In this document: positions 1 to 10,920 of the stretch, in pieces
Layout: the number at the start of each line of letters is the position of its first letter
How positions within the stretch are numbered: position 1 is the first letter of the stretch
Source: Nageia nagi
Lineage: Eukaryota > Pinophyta
NCBI GenBank assembly: GCA_050084985.1
Contig: JBITNC010000002.1
Coordinates: 6,510,001 to 6,574,000, forward strand
Direction of reading: 5' to 3'
Length of the DNA: 64,000 nucleotides
Notes under the pieces: model-generated
Database searches by the model: none
What the model saw: the letters and a program-made list of their open reading frames with translations, nothing else
Told to the model about the DNA's origin: nothing
Translations under genes and position numbers: made by a program

Positions 1-119
1 TGTTTATGTCCCTACTCATATCTTATATTTTAGTGAACTACTTTATGTGTTCATTTAGTAGTACACTATCCCCATTTAGAGATTGATGTATTAAGGGTGG
101 GGAAGTTTGTTAGGAATTA

Positions 120-1330
120 TTACATCAGAAGGTTTGTTATAGCTTTATATTAAAGGAGAATGCTATTTTTCAAAAAAAAATTCTTCATATTCAATCTTTA
201 AATAGATTCAATTTGTTATTAAAGCTATCATTGATGATTACATTAAAATTTATAATCTTTCATCTATTTTTGGGGCCTTTGCTAACCTCTATTTTTATAT
301 TTTTGTTTCTTAAGAGAGGTCCCATCTTAGGGATCAAGCTACTCATTATTATTTTTAAGTCATTCCTAAATAATATTTTTGACACCTAGAGGATGGCCTA
401 CAATAAACCTCTATCCCTAGATGATCTAGATAATTCCCTATACTACATGGTTAATGAAAAATCCCCATGGCTTAATTGCTTCCCTTGTGAGTTTTATAAG
501 TCTCTCTAAAATACTATTAGCCTTGATCTCCTCCATGCTTACTAAGAGAATTTATAAAAAAGATATGTGGGACCTACTATTAATCAAGAAGACATAAAAT
601 GTATTCCTCCTAAAATTAATTACCAATTGGTAATCGATTACCCTTCTAAATATTTCCTACAAGTAAATTGCCAAAACCTTAGCCATACACCTTAAAAAAT
701 ATTTTTCCTTCTATTATTCAACCAAATAAAATTAGGTTCATCAAAAATTTCTATATTCTAAAGAATATTATAAAATTCTAAGAAGATATGAAATGAGCTA
801 TGAATTCTAATATGATAATAGTTTATCTTAAAATTAACTTTAAAAAAACCTATGATCTTATTGAATGGTATTCCATCTTATCCATGCTATAAGTTTTAGT
901 TCTTGATTAAAAGTTCATTTATTTTATAAAAATATAATTTGTTGATGATTCTATATTCTCAGCATTAATAAGTAGAACTTTATATTTATTAGTATATAAA
1001 TATCCATTAAGCAAGGTTGTCTACTTGCCCCCTAGCAGTTGAGGGTTTGTTTATTTGTTGGCTTAATAGACCAAGTTGGTCATCTTAATCCTTGGAGATC
1101 AAGCGTAAATGCTCAACATGTATTTTTATGGATGACTCCTTCCTTATGGTAATAAACGAGGAAGATTTTTAACCTAGGTTATCAAATTACCATGAAACTT
1201 TCTATGTTGCCTCTAATTCTAGTATCCAATGGAGGAAGACTCTTTGCTTTTGGTAATTGTCCATCTCGCTACATCCTTGTATATCCTATTTTGAATGGAT
1301 ATGGATTTACAATGAGAATGTGTTTCATAC
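120..1330 (+). pseudogene. Decayed LINE (L1-type) reverse transcriptase remnant
   Basis: A heavily mutated non-LTR retrotransposon reverse transcriptase can be followed across frames on the plus strand. Around 400-540 the reading resembles the segment before the RT palm, with NEKSPWLNCFPCEFYK matching the usual gKSPGpDGFpvEFYK pattern. Around 850-890 it gives KTYDLIEWYSIL, the equivalent of the family motif kAFDrieW. Around 1008-1030 KQGCLLAP matches RQGcPLSP. Near 1120 the catalytic FADDT box survives as FMDDS. Many stops and frameshifts show that it is dead. It lies downstream of the first glucanase gene in convergent orientation. Its ends are approximate, and no poly-A tail or target duplication was found. 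Confidence 0.75.
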
Positions 1331-1510
1331 GGCATCCAATGGAGCAATATATCTGCAATATACATAAATGACCAGCAGATCCTTTGCTTCTCAAGTCTTT
1401 TGTATTACATACTTTTTCCATTCCATATAATAACTAACAGATCCTTTGGACAGCATTGTTTTCTTGATGGTTCTTATTTCACAATTCATCATTTCCAGAA
1501 ACAGGTTTTC

Positions 1511-4500
1511 TTATTCACAACTGATGACAGAGATTTTAGCCTGAGGGCCTGCTTGAATGTACACAAAATAGGAGTGGTTTCCCGGACTTAACACTTTAAT
1601 CCATGGGGGGAGTGTATAAGTACCTTCTTCCCTTGAGTGCCGAGAAAGCCCCCACAAAGGTCCCTCAAGCCCTTTGATGGAGAGAACTAGGTGACGTATA
1701 GGCTTCTTGGAGACATTGCTGACTGTTACTCTGTGGCGATATAGCGAGTGACCTTGGCTGTACCATGAACCACCGATGGAGTGCACCAGCGAAACAACCT
1801 CACCACCTAAATACATGAGTTACAAAGGCATTGTATAAGACAACAACATCCTCTAAACATCAGGCTCAAGTCATTCATCTTAATAATATTTAATTTCAAA
1901 ACAGCTGAAGTGTTATGCATATACATTTTCCTTAATAATAATAACCATAAAACAAAATTACAGAAATGAATATTGAAACCATAGATGAATCTCTTACATG
2001 ATTTTTGAGCTGGTAGAAGAGGCTCAGAATAATGACCATTTACATTCCCAGGAGCTGGAGAGGAAATGGGTTTATAAATCTGGGAGACTATTGAAAACAC
2101 AAATGCTTGTGATCACTGAGTCCATATATATATACCAAAAAATATTCAAGATGGTTGTGAATATGGGTCATTTGGATCAAATGTGAGTTTTACCTGAGTT
2201 TTTTTTGTATAATTTAGCAAAGAGGCCAATAAGAGGAGCACTGTTATAAGTTGTGGCTTCTGTCTGCTCATAATTCTCTCTTGCATCTTCAAAGTCATCA
2301 TTTCTGTCTGGACCTCCAACCAAGGCGCCCACAAGGATATTAGGATTGGCTTGGACTCTGCTGTACCAATCCACATAACCTTCTTGACACCCAATGAAGT
2401 CAGGGTTGTATCTGTAAGCAATAATGGATGCCCCACGGTGATGAACTTTGGTTGGATATGCTGTACCGTATCCCACCACATAACTGGTGCCCCTGGGATT
2501 CTTACCTAGAATGTATTCCGCCTGATCATAACACTAGATTAGGACTCAGCCACATTTCATATTATTCAAAACTAGACTGATTTGTTCGTAGATGGTACCT
2601 GTGATTCTGCAAAAGCAAGCAGCTTTGAGGGATCTACTTGATCAGATGAGCACCTGAGAGGCTTCTTGGCCTCAGATAAATAGTCTGAATACACTGCTAA
2701 CAGAAATGATGCCGAGGAAACATACTGCATGTTGTCCCATTCGCTTACATATATCAATCCTCCTGCAATCAACACAATATCCCAATTTGTGTTTTTGTGT
2801 AACCTTGAGACCTTTTATGAACGGATTGGTTTATCAACCACATATGTTGTATTCAATGGGACAGGCCCTTTTAGTATGAAGAAGGTTATTGAAAGGTATA
2901 TAATATACAGTTATACACCATGGATAAACTCATCCTTGTCCTCGTCCTCAATGTGTCGACTCTTAAAAAGCAGAAAAAAGTCGTAATAGCAGGGAGATTA
3001 ATTAACCTGGTGTGAGAGCAACGTTATAGCCATTGTTTTTCTGCATGCAAGAACAGAGAAAGCACTCGGCCTTAGCCTGATACTGCTCCAGAGTAGAAAT
3101 GTAGTTGCCACCTTTTCCTTCCATCAACACCTTCAAGTTTGAAGCCAAGAATATGTACTTTTGTCAGCTTCAAATTTCTAGAAATGTTCCAGAGCGTACA
3201 AAAGAATCCAATATGAAACTCTCATGGTAACAATTCTAATTCAAGATCAAATCAAATTGTTGGAATCTTCTTTTGTTGTTGATATTTCGGTGGATTCAAT
3301 ATGCATTACGAGGAAGTTCCTACCTATCACATTAATTCATGGATCTGTATTGTGTTACCTAACTTACCTTTGCTGCAAGAATTTGTACTCCTGCATATTT
3401 CATATCCCAGCTAAATTGATGTACTGTCCATCCAGTGCCTCCCAAAATGATAGCATTGTCTACCACATATTTGAGGTATAATTCCTCTCCAGTTGCCTGA
3501 AATAGCCACAGTGCAGCCCACAGTAGCTCGTCCTGAACAAGTTAAACACCAAAAACTGTTATAAGGCACAATTGAATTTAAAGTTCATTATGAAAGGTAA
3601 ATAGGATATTAGTCCAATGATGTATAGTGGGGAGAGCTTCGGTTCCACTGAAGATTTACATCATGTCAGTAGCAATTTCTAGGCCACTTGGACGGAATAG
3701 ATACCTTTCCAATCTAGTAACAAAGATAATGTTAAGGAAAACAATTGAAAGACAAATATGAACGAAGAGATTCTTACATCATATCCACTTGATCGATAGA
3801 ATTTGCTAGCTACATAGATGCTGGAGTCATATTTGCCACGGTATTTGTCAGCAAATTCGAACAACTAGAAACAGAACAATCAACATGCCTTGCATCAGTT
3901 CTTGACTAGCAATTTCACTTTATCACAATTGGATGCCAATCGCTGATAGCTAAATGTTGGAGCATCAATTGTGGTGGTAGGAAGGCCTAATTCAATTTAC
4001 CTTCATTGCATGTTGAAGCAAGGTGTACGAGTATGTTGCATTGGATTTTCTAAATACCATTGAAGCTGCAGCCATAGCAGCCGCAGTTTCAGCAGCAAGT
4101 TCCGAGCCCGGATGGGAGGCATCGATCTTGTAGGCCTGTCTTGAAGTTGTCATGTCTTCTGCTCTTTGCCAGCAGTAGTGATCACTATCTCCATCGCCCA
4201 CCTGAATTTTGAAATAAACACCATTGATAATTATCATGAAACAATATAATGGGTTCATCCAATAAAATAAGACTATAAGTCTCTCCATGAAAGGAAATAT
4301 CCACTCTACAACAGACGCCATGGATAAGCTCATTAAAACACCATCTATGTATTGTTTTTTGTTTTCTGGCCCTTACCTCACCCCATAATACATTGGGCTC
4401 TGGATGTGCTCTGATGAAGTAATCAGTGCCCCATTTGATGGCATCAATAGCATATCCCAACTGCCTAGCAGCAGCAATCTCTGCTTCATATTCAACAACA

Positions 4501-4884
4501 CTCCAACTTAGCATTGTGACAGTGAATGCCATTGGCAATCCAAATTTCACATGGTCTCCAGCATCATAGTAGCCACCCACCAAATCAACCTGCAAAACAA
4601 AAACAACCATCATAATCTTCTTCATCTCTTTATCTTTAAAAAACCTTAATCAAACAAGCAAACATGAATTATAATTTGGCATGGAGATTTTATACCCCTT
4701 GTATATGTCCATCACCAAGAGCAGAATCAGTTCTCCATGGGATCCTATTGCTGTGGGGGAGCTTCCCAGACCTTTGGGCCTCTAGAAAAAGCAGGCTTTT
4801 AGCAAGAACATCGCCATAATCATAAGTTAAACCTGCATGAACTCCATTAATACATAATACTAACACCAAAAGTAGTCTATCCAT
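1511..4884 (-). CDS. GH9 class-C endo-beta-1,4-glucanase with CBM49, copy 1
   Basis: This is a secreted endoglucanase expected to hydrolyse internal beta-1,4-glucosidic bonds of cellulose or related cell-wall glucans. The exons on the minus strand are 4884-4696, 4589-4377, 4201-4001, 3864-3778, 3532-3368, 3130-3007, 2762-2599, 2521-2194, 2087-1998 and 1806-1511. Every junction is GT..AG and the frame stays open for 618 residues. Residues 1-17 form a hydrophobic signal peptide. The GH9 domain follows, with the catalytic-base motif YYDAGD (Asp72 and Asp75), HHRGAS near 408-413 and the acid Glu469 in [10 protein letters not shown]. Residues 491-520 are a Pro/Ser linker. The last ~98 residues are a CBM49-like domain with GPLWGL and PPWI. 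The start was chosen at 4884 because it gives the signal peptide and aligns with the paralogues; an open extension upstream does not look like protein. Nothing is broken. Confidence 0.93.
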
Positions 4885-4944
4885 TGGCTTACAGCAAACT
4901 CTCAAGGCTAAACTGAGATTGTCGATTGATTGAGGGTGTCTGTG

Positions 4945-4954
4945 TATAAATATA
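4945..4954 (-). promoter_or_regulatory. TATA-like box of GH9 copy 1
   Basis: The minus strand reads TATATTTATA 61-70 bases upstream of the chosen start codon. That spacing would give a short 5' leader of a few tens of bases. It is the only good TATA candidate close to the gene, but no transcript evidence is available. Confidence 0.45.
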
Positions 4955-5745
4955 TGTTCAAGACATGAAAGATGGTAAAGACGTGCAAGGATGATTATTC
5001 CAATAACTTGGACATAAACGTGCATATGGTTGCGAGCACGTTATGCCACACGAGATTTTTATAGTTGATGAGAGATGATTTGGCGAAGACTCTCTAATGT
5101 TTAATGAGTTTTATTTCAACCATAATCCTTTTTTATGTATGTGAAGTTCAAAACAAAATTGTAACACTAATTTTGTCTATAGTTTCTATCTTAACATTTT
5201 TTTTAAGTTTTTATTTATTTATTTAAATTTAGATAATGTTTTATAATTGTATTTTCTTCATATTTCAAAAATAATTTTTTAAGAAACTTATTTCTTGTCT
5301 CAACCAATCTATGTATAGAATAATTGAGTTTTTTTTTTAAGATAAAAAAATTTCTCTTAAACAAAAGAATATGATGAATATTTTTCTCATTTTACTTAAT
5401 TTTATATTTAATAAAAAATTTACGGTTTACTAGGTTACAATTTCAAATATTTAAAATACAAGATTATTGCAAACATCTCAATTCAATTAATATATTATTT
5501 TATTTTAAATTATAAATTGATTTTATACAATCTTATTTCATGCTTTGACATATAATTTATCTTTTCATCATAGATTAGACCAAACTAACCATAGTATTAG
5601 ACAATAGATCCTTCAACAAAAGAATATAAATTGATGAAATAATAATAATAATAATAATGTATTGCTTTTTCTTCATTTATTATTTCATTTTATTATTTGA
5701 TTAGGTATATTAAGGTAAATAAATTTAATATATATCCAACATGTG
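4955..5745. other. AT-rich intergenic stretch, nothing recognised
   Basis: This is the upstream flank of GH9 copy 1. It is strongly AT-rich with short A and T runs. No coding frame, RNA gene or transposon motif could be recognised apart from a short AAT microsatellite at 5638-5658. Confidence 0.6.
5638..5658. repeat. (AAT)7 microsatellite
   Basis: Seven perfect AAT units occur in the AT-rich flank. Confidence 0.95.
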
Positions 5746-5839
5746 TAGGGGAGTTGGAGAGAGGGGTAGTTGAAATCTCTCAACTGGATAATGAGAGGCC
5801 CTAAGTTCAAATCTCCTTGTAACTTTATTAAAAAAAAAT
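5746..5839 (+). mobile_element. SINE-like element, short copy
   Basis: The stretch begins TAGGGGAGTTGGAGAG, contains AAGTTCAAATCT (5803-5814), which resembles a tRNA-type B box (GGTTCGANNCC), and ends in an A-rich tail from about 5829. A second, longer copy with the same opening lies on the minus strand at 31096-31340. A shared 5' end, a Pol III-like internal promoter and A-rich tails are the expected signs of a tRNA-derived SINE. No target duplication was confirmed. Confidence 0.5.
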
Positions 5840-6589
5840 TATATAATAATAGTTTGACTTTTAATCATTGAACACAATTATATGAGTTCTCATCTTACAA
5901 GATTTTTGTAAAATTATACCCTATTATCATCTATTAAGCTATTTTCTTATCAAATAGATATTTTCTTTTGATAACATAAAAACTTAGTTTCAATAAATTT
6001 CTATTATTTAACATCTAGTGTCATTTTTTTAAAGATTTTATCATTTGAAAAATAATATTACTTTAAAAATCTTTAGTATTTTATCACACTTAACATTTAT
6101 TTCTTTTTCTTAAAACTAGCTTAAAATCATATTATTCACATTCTAAAATAGGGGTTCAAGTGCTTTTATTCAGGAAGGAGATTGTTGCATAGTGGAAGAT
6201 GAAGTTGGATCCTCAATATTATCAATTGGGTGGAGGTTAGGCTCGTAATCTAGTGGTGAAGGAGAGTGGGTATCTGGAGGAGTAGATCTTGGCTATGCAT
6301 TCGAGGAGGCTAGTTTTCGATAGCGACATTGGAATTTCCATGAGAACGGGCTAGGCAATGGTAGAAAGAAATGCAAAGGGGATGCAGGTGAATTAGGGCT
6401 TAGAGGGACAGGGTCCTATCCATAGTGGGTTTTGCATTCAATGGTTTCTTCCTTGATGATTATGTGTAGTGCAGGAGAGAATTGAGGGTGACAATATCAA
6501 GCTGATACAATGATCACCAATGCTATGATGATCTATGGATGGAATCAAGCGATCCTAATGTAGTCTCCTCTCATTAGAGGCTATGGTCG
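5840..6589. other. Intergenic stretch, nothing recognised
   Basis: This AT-rich sequence changes to a less AT-rich segment from about 6150. The latter segment may be the 5' part of the LINE that follows, but no motif supports this. Confidence 0.4.
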
Positions 6590-7544
6590 ATATAGGTCTT
6601 CTTATGTAGGTAGAATGAAGAGGAAAAAATGTTTGTCTTAAAGTGCCACACACCATCATCAAATAATCTATGGATAATGGAAAATTTAGTTTGGTAGGCT
6701 AGCTTCATGGCACTCACCCTAATATTGATTCAATTCACAAATGGGGAAAACTCAAATGGAAAATCAAAAGTAATATGGAAGTGATTGTAATACCCAATGA
6801 TTATCTTATATTCATGTTTGAGAATGATGAAGATCATGACTATGTTTTGAGAAATCCTTGGTTTTTTGAAAAAAGAGGATTATTCTTTGAGAAATGGAAA
6901 CCAAGCTTAAATCCAATGAAGTCCAAGATTATGAGTATTAAGCCAATTTGGGTGACTTTTTTGAACCTTAATTTTGAATTCTGATATCAAAATATTTTTG
7001 AAGGAATTTTTGGATCCTTTAGTAATTCTATTACAGTGGATGATGTTACAAAAGCCCAAACGCAACTTATAGAGGCAAGATTCTATGTGATGTTTGAATT
7101 CGGGATAATATTACCAAAGATCTTAATTCTAGAATTAGATTTATGGGAATGGGTTTAGGAGCTTTGGTTTGTTCAAAAGAAATAACTACCTTTGTTCAGT
7201 ATGCAATTAGGTTGGGCATAGCAGTTGTTCATAGCTTGCACAAATGAAATGGTGTCCAAAATTACAAAATCAAAATGCTTTGAATGGAGATGACAAAATA
7301 AACAAGGTTACAATCAACACTAATAATGCACCTATCACAGATTCCATTTCTAGATCCCTAGTTTCAATGACTATAGTTGATGGAAAGATCATCGATGCAT
7401 TTGATACAGTTTCATTAATGATAGATAACTTCAATAATAATGAGGTTGTGTCTAATTGGATCATCATAGATTAAAATGTAGAAAATAATGATCATAAGAA
7501 AGGCATATTGGAAATGCAAATACATAATGATAATTGGAAATAGG
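6590..7544 (+). pseudogene. Decayed LINE ORF1 (DUF4283-like), 5' part
   Basis: The frame at 6775-6984 reads VLRNPWFFEKRGLFFEKW and then SIKPIWVTFLNL. This is the signature of the DUF4283 domain of plant LINE ORF1 proteins (typically GPWFFGKRGLFLKPW followed by PIWVRLPNLP). Further homologous segments follow in other frames, so the gene is broken. It is interrupted at 7544/7545 by the gag-bearing LTR element. The remainder resumes at 15954 after a duplicated ATAGG. Confidence 0.7.
7540..7544. repeat. Target-site duplication ATAGG, left
   Basis: ATAGG directly precedes the 5' LTR and recurs directly after the 3' LTR at 15949-15953. Confidence 0.93.
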
Positions 7545-7801
7545 TGTAGATTCCTCCATAATAAATCCTTGAAGTAAAGCCACGGTGTACTCTACCTGCC
7601 CCTACGGATTCATTCGAAGATCTCCGGGAGTTTTTTCCGGAGCAGATAAAGCAGCCCGGAGTCAGAGTAAAGTTTTCCGGAATAAAGTGGAGACGTGCGG
7701 AGGATAAGATGATTATTTTTTGGGGTGAAAACCAAGTTCCGGAAAAGATAAAGTCAGCATAAGTTCTCCGGGAAACAAAGCATTCCGGAGAAATGAAATA
7801 A

Positions 7802-8091
7802 TGACGTCACGGGGAAACAACGTTCACATTTTGAATGGAACCGGAGTCCGGAGGAGATGACGTCAGCAGGTAGCGACTTAGTATCCGGAGCCATAAAGGA
7901 AAACATTCCGGAGGAAAGAAAGATGACGTCACAGGCGAAGCGTTCCGGAAGTCCGGAAATGACGTCACAAGAAGATATAAAGTTGACATTCATAAAGCAA
8001 ACCGGAGCCCGGAATGGATGACATCATCAAGGAGCAATTTAGTGTCCGGAGCCAGTGAATGAAGAAGTCCGGAGATTCAAGGCTGACGTCA
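7802..8091 (+). promoter_or_regulatory. Array of TGACGTCA (C-box/CRE-type) palindromes in the 5' LTR
   Basis: Perfect TGACGTCA occurs at 7802, 7858, 7924, 7960 and 8084, and a one-mismatch version (TGACATCA) at 8019. Starts are 36-66 bp apart and lie 300-590 bp upstream of the TATA box. In plants this palindrome is a high-affinity site for bZIP factors such as the TGA and HY5 groups. Its repetition suggests a U3 enhancer, but which factor binds is unknown. Confidence 0.7.
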
Positions 8092-8389
8092 GGCGAAGGG
8101 GAAAGAAACAAGATCAATATTGGTGAATGAAATCGAGTCCCGGAGGAAAATAGGCCCGCAAAGAAAGATTGAAGAGCCTGAGCCATAGAATTAAGAAATC
8201 CCGAAAGAGAGTAAGTCTGCAAGATGCCTGAGCACAATCATCAGGGAACCGAATCGTCGGCGATCTGCCCAATTTTGTAACAGCCGGCCAAGTGTCATAT
8301 GTAGGTGATATCAGTTCAAGAAGGCCAGAATCTTGCGGCCGTTTTGTAAACGTTTCTATTCTGTAATTTTGTAACTGTTATTAACACAG

Positions 8390-8399
8390 TATAAATATA
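8390..8399 (+). promoter_or_regulatory. TATA box of the 5' LTR
   Basis: TATAAATATA lies about 600 bp before the LTR end. A start site some 30 bp downstream would define the U3/R border near 8420. The same box is at 15349-15358 in the 3' LTR. Confidence 0.6.
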
Positions 8400-9000
8400 T
8401 GAAAATAAAGAGAAACTAGGGTCGGAAGCCTAGTATTGCCCTTTTCATTTGTTCTCGAAGACCTGTAGCTTCAGTCCGGTACTATGAAACCATCTTGACC
8501 TTTCTTGTCTAGCACTCGTAATTGTTATTCTTAATTTGGTTACATTGTGGCAGCTTAGCTTGTTTCCTGAGTAATAGTTGCGGGTTGCTAGTATAACTGT
8601 GTCTGCTACATGGTAGAGTAGAAGCTGGGGAGCTATTCAGAGAGTGAGAACTTGTTCTGTGGCTGCGACACTAGATTCAGGCCAAGGTTTCGCACACTGC
8701 GAAAGCCCGCGCTGAACTAGTGATCTACCCCTTTGCTTTCTCTCTCGTTACCCTATCCTTTTACTTCCTTTCTTGTTACCCTATCCTTTTACTTCCTTTC
8801 TTGTTACCCTATCCTTTTGCTTAAATCTCTCGCTCCCTACTCTTTTTATCTCTTTCCTGTTACTTTTTCTCTACCCAATGGATAAGGAACCGGCCTTCTC
8901 CGGAGATCAGGCTGCGTCCTACAGTCTGTTCGTGAACTACTTTGGTTAAGATTGTTCCAGGCGCACATATTACACAATCTCAATCAACAGTATTTCTTTT

Positions 9001-9018
9001 TGGCACGCCCGGTGGGAC
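9001..9018 (+). other. Putative primer-binding site
   Basis: TGGCACGCCCGGTGGGAC begins 11 bases after the LTR end, and TGG is the complement of a tRNA 3' CCA. It differs from the initiator-Met site of the Copia elements here. The tRNA was not identified. Confidence 0.55.
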
Positions 9019-9136
9019 ACGAAGAAATTTATTGGCGACTCTGCTGAAGCACCATCCATGGTATGTATTAAAGCAAATTATTTATGAATATCATAGGTGC
9101 TTTGAACCTGTCATTTTCTTTTGCAATCTAGAGTTT

Positions 9137-10402
9137 ATGTGGACAAGATCTAAAACTAGAGCAGCAAAAGAAGAACCAGAATTTGGGAAGTTAGATACTC
9201 CTAGGAGAAAGACCCTGATCAAGTCCAAGTCTCTGAATAGTGTCGACTCCCTAAAATCCTCTATCAAGCCAGAACCATCCAATCTTCATACTAGAGATAC
9301 CTTCCCTAGAATGGCTAATCCAGCTCAGAATATTTATCCGGAATGGGACAATGGAGTTCCTATAGCTCTGGCGGTATTACATGATATCCCAGCAAATGTT
9401 TTTAAAACCCTTCCGGAGTTTGATGCAACTTCAGAAAAAACGGCTTATGAGCACTGTGTGGATGTAGCCGGCCTAGCAAAGATTCACAATATTCAGCATG
9501 AAGATGTTATGGTGAGATTACTGGCTCAGTCTTTCAAAGGAAAGGTCCTGGATTGGTACAGGGGCCTTTCTAATGGATCCATCAGTACCTGGGCTCAACT
9601 GGCAGAGCCCTTTATCCTGGAGTTTAATGAACTAGGGGATCCCTTTTCTCTGCTCACTCAGTTCACGTCAATCAAAAGGTTTGAACAAGAGAACATCCCA
9701 GATTTTAACATTAGATTCCAGAAAACATGGACGAGAGTACCCATGCCAGTCAGGCCTCAGCAGTTTCAAGCTTTGATGTATTATCTGAGAGCCTTTCCTC
9801 CGGATCTCTCTCTGCAAATCCAAAATTCCGGAGTGAATACTTTCCCGGAGGTCTATAGACAAGCAGTATATGCTGAATCATGCCTTATTGCAGTTGGGAA
9901 ATTACCAAGCCGTATGCCAATGCCCTATTTCCCAATAACCACAACACAACAGCAAATTTTGAGACCTCCGGTAATCAGTTCAGTCCCGCCTCTGGCTAAT
10001 ATTCCTGCCCCTGTTCAACCCTGGTCGTCAAATTTGCCAATTCCTAGAGCTCCCTTGGCCTTACCAGCTCCACATCAGCCTAATATGAACCAAGGAGTAG
10101 CATCATCTACAGAAATTCAGGAACTCCGGAATTTGTGTAGAAATATGGCAAACCAGATTACCGTGTTGACCAGACAAAATAATGCCAGAAGATATCCCTA
10201 CCCTGCTGTAGAGAAAGCTCAACATGTGTTGAATGAGGACGTGGACCAAGCTTCCACTTCCGGGGCGGTTAATGGGTTGTGTTTGGCTTGTAATGATGCT
10301 CATGAACAAACAACCTGCCCTATTTTTCAATACCAAGAGTATCTGTCGAGGAGTGGAGGTATTCCTCCGCCTGGCGTAGCGGATGACAAAGCCGGAACGT
10401 GA
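9137..10402 (+). CDS. Retrotransposon Gag polyprotein (LTR element)
   Basis: This 421-residue Gag is expected to form the cytoplasmic particle that packages the element's RNA. Residues ~123-241 match the retrotransposon gag (PF03732-type) domain, with FKGKVLDWYRGL and FTSIKRFEQENIPDFNIRF. The C-terminal half is Pro/Gln-rich. A compact zinc knuckle, CLACNDAHEQTTC (CX2CX3HX4C), lies at about 381-393. The frame is open upstream to 8942, inside the LTR and across the primer-binding site. ATG 9137 is preferred as the first ATG downstream of both. The frame is intact, consistent with a young element. No protease follows: it ends in TGA at 10402 with about 0.5 kb of non-coding sequence before the next gene. 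Confidence 0.88.
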   Translation: MWTRSKTRAAKEEPEFGKLDTPRRKTLIKSKSLNSVDSLKSSIKPEPSNLHTRDTFPRMANPAQNIYPEWDNGVPIALAVLHDIPANVFKTLPEFDATSEKTAYEHCVDVAGLAKIHNIQHEDVMVRLLAQSFKGKVLDWYRGLSNGSISTWAQLAEPFILEFNELGDPFSLLTQFTSIKRFEQENIPDFNIRFQKTWTRVPMPVRPQQFQALMYYLRAFPPDLSLQIQNSGVNTFPEVYRQAVYAESCLIAVGKLPSRMPMPYFPITTTQQQILRPPVISSVPPLANIPAPVQPWSSNLPIPRAPLALPAPHQPNMNQGVASSTEIQELRNLCRNMANQITVLTRQNNARRYPYPAVEKAQHVLNEDVDQASTSGAVNGLCLACNDAHEQTTCPIFQYQEYLSRSGGIPPPGVADDKAGT

Positions 10403-10920
10403 ACTTGATGAATTCCACACCAGCGGACACAGTAGTTTTTCTGAAGCCCGCCAGCGCGGGAAAGTGACCGTTGGGAAGAAGGAATTTGATTTGTATACAT
10501 ATTGTAAATGGTGTGATGTTGCATTTATTTCGAGTTGTGATAGTTGTCAGTGATTTATTAGTAGCCTAGCGTTAATAATATTGGCACCTTTTTGCGCCGG
10601 CAGAATTGAAGTTTCCAAAAGGGTACAGGAATTCAAATCTCGGGGTTCCCGAAAAGATCGTAAAATACCAAATCAGTTATTAATACTGCTATCGTGAGGC
10701 GATTTTCCCGCGCCCCGAAAGATCATGCATCTAAATGAGCTATTAAAAGACCCAGAGCACTACTTACCAAGATACCTAAATGCTAGGATTCATAGAAAGC
10801 TTTGGCTCACGAATTTGCAAAGTTAGTGTCTACTGAGCATTGCCAGGAGCTGTGAAATATAGCAAAAGAAGTGGTACAAGAAGGGTTGATAAGCACAGCG
10901 CAAGGCGCAAGCGAACAAGA
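10403..10920 (+). other. Spacer between gag and accessory gene
   Basis: No open frame of note lies here. The stretch may hold a leader or a spliced intron for the accessory gene. Short GC-rich pieces (such as one near 10447-10463) stand out from the AT-rich host DNA. No internal promoter was identified. Confidence 0.5.

Larger units (their letters stand above)
7545..8989 (+). repeat. 5' LTR (1445 bp) of the gag/accessory element
   Basis: The LTR starts TGTAGATT and ends ATCAACA. From about 7630 to 8130 it carries 16 CCGGA motifs and five perfect TGACGTCA palindromes. A TATA box lies at 8390. A 28-bp unit is repeated about 2.6 times at 8747-8818. Reading frames on its minus strand arise from the repeats and do not look like genes. 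Confidence 0.95.

Noticed and set aside
1400-1591. Short plus-strand frame overlapping the end of GH9 copy 1
   Set aside because: It is antisense to the last exon, has no domain and starts in the 3' flank.
2729-2986. Plus-strand frame antisense to GH9 copy 1 introns and exon 7
   Set aside because: It is a shadow of the real gene and crosses clear splice sites.
5803-5814. tRNA gene
   Set aside because: A B-box-like word is present, but no cloverleaf with paired acceptor stem could be formed; a SINE fits better.
7754-8237. Minus-strand frames inside the 5' LTR, repeated in the 3' LTR
   Set aside because: They are by-products of the repeated CCGGA and TGACGTCA words, have no domain and lie on the strand opposite to the element.
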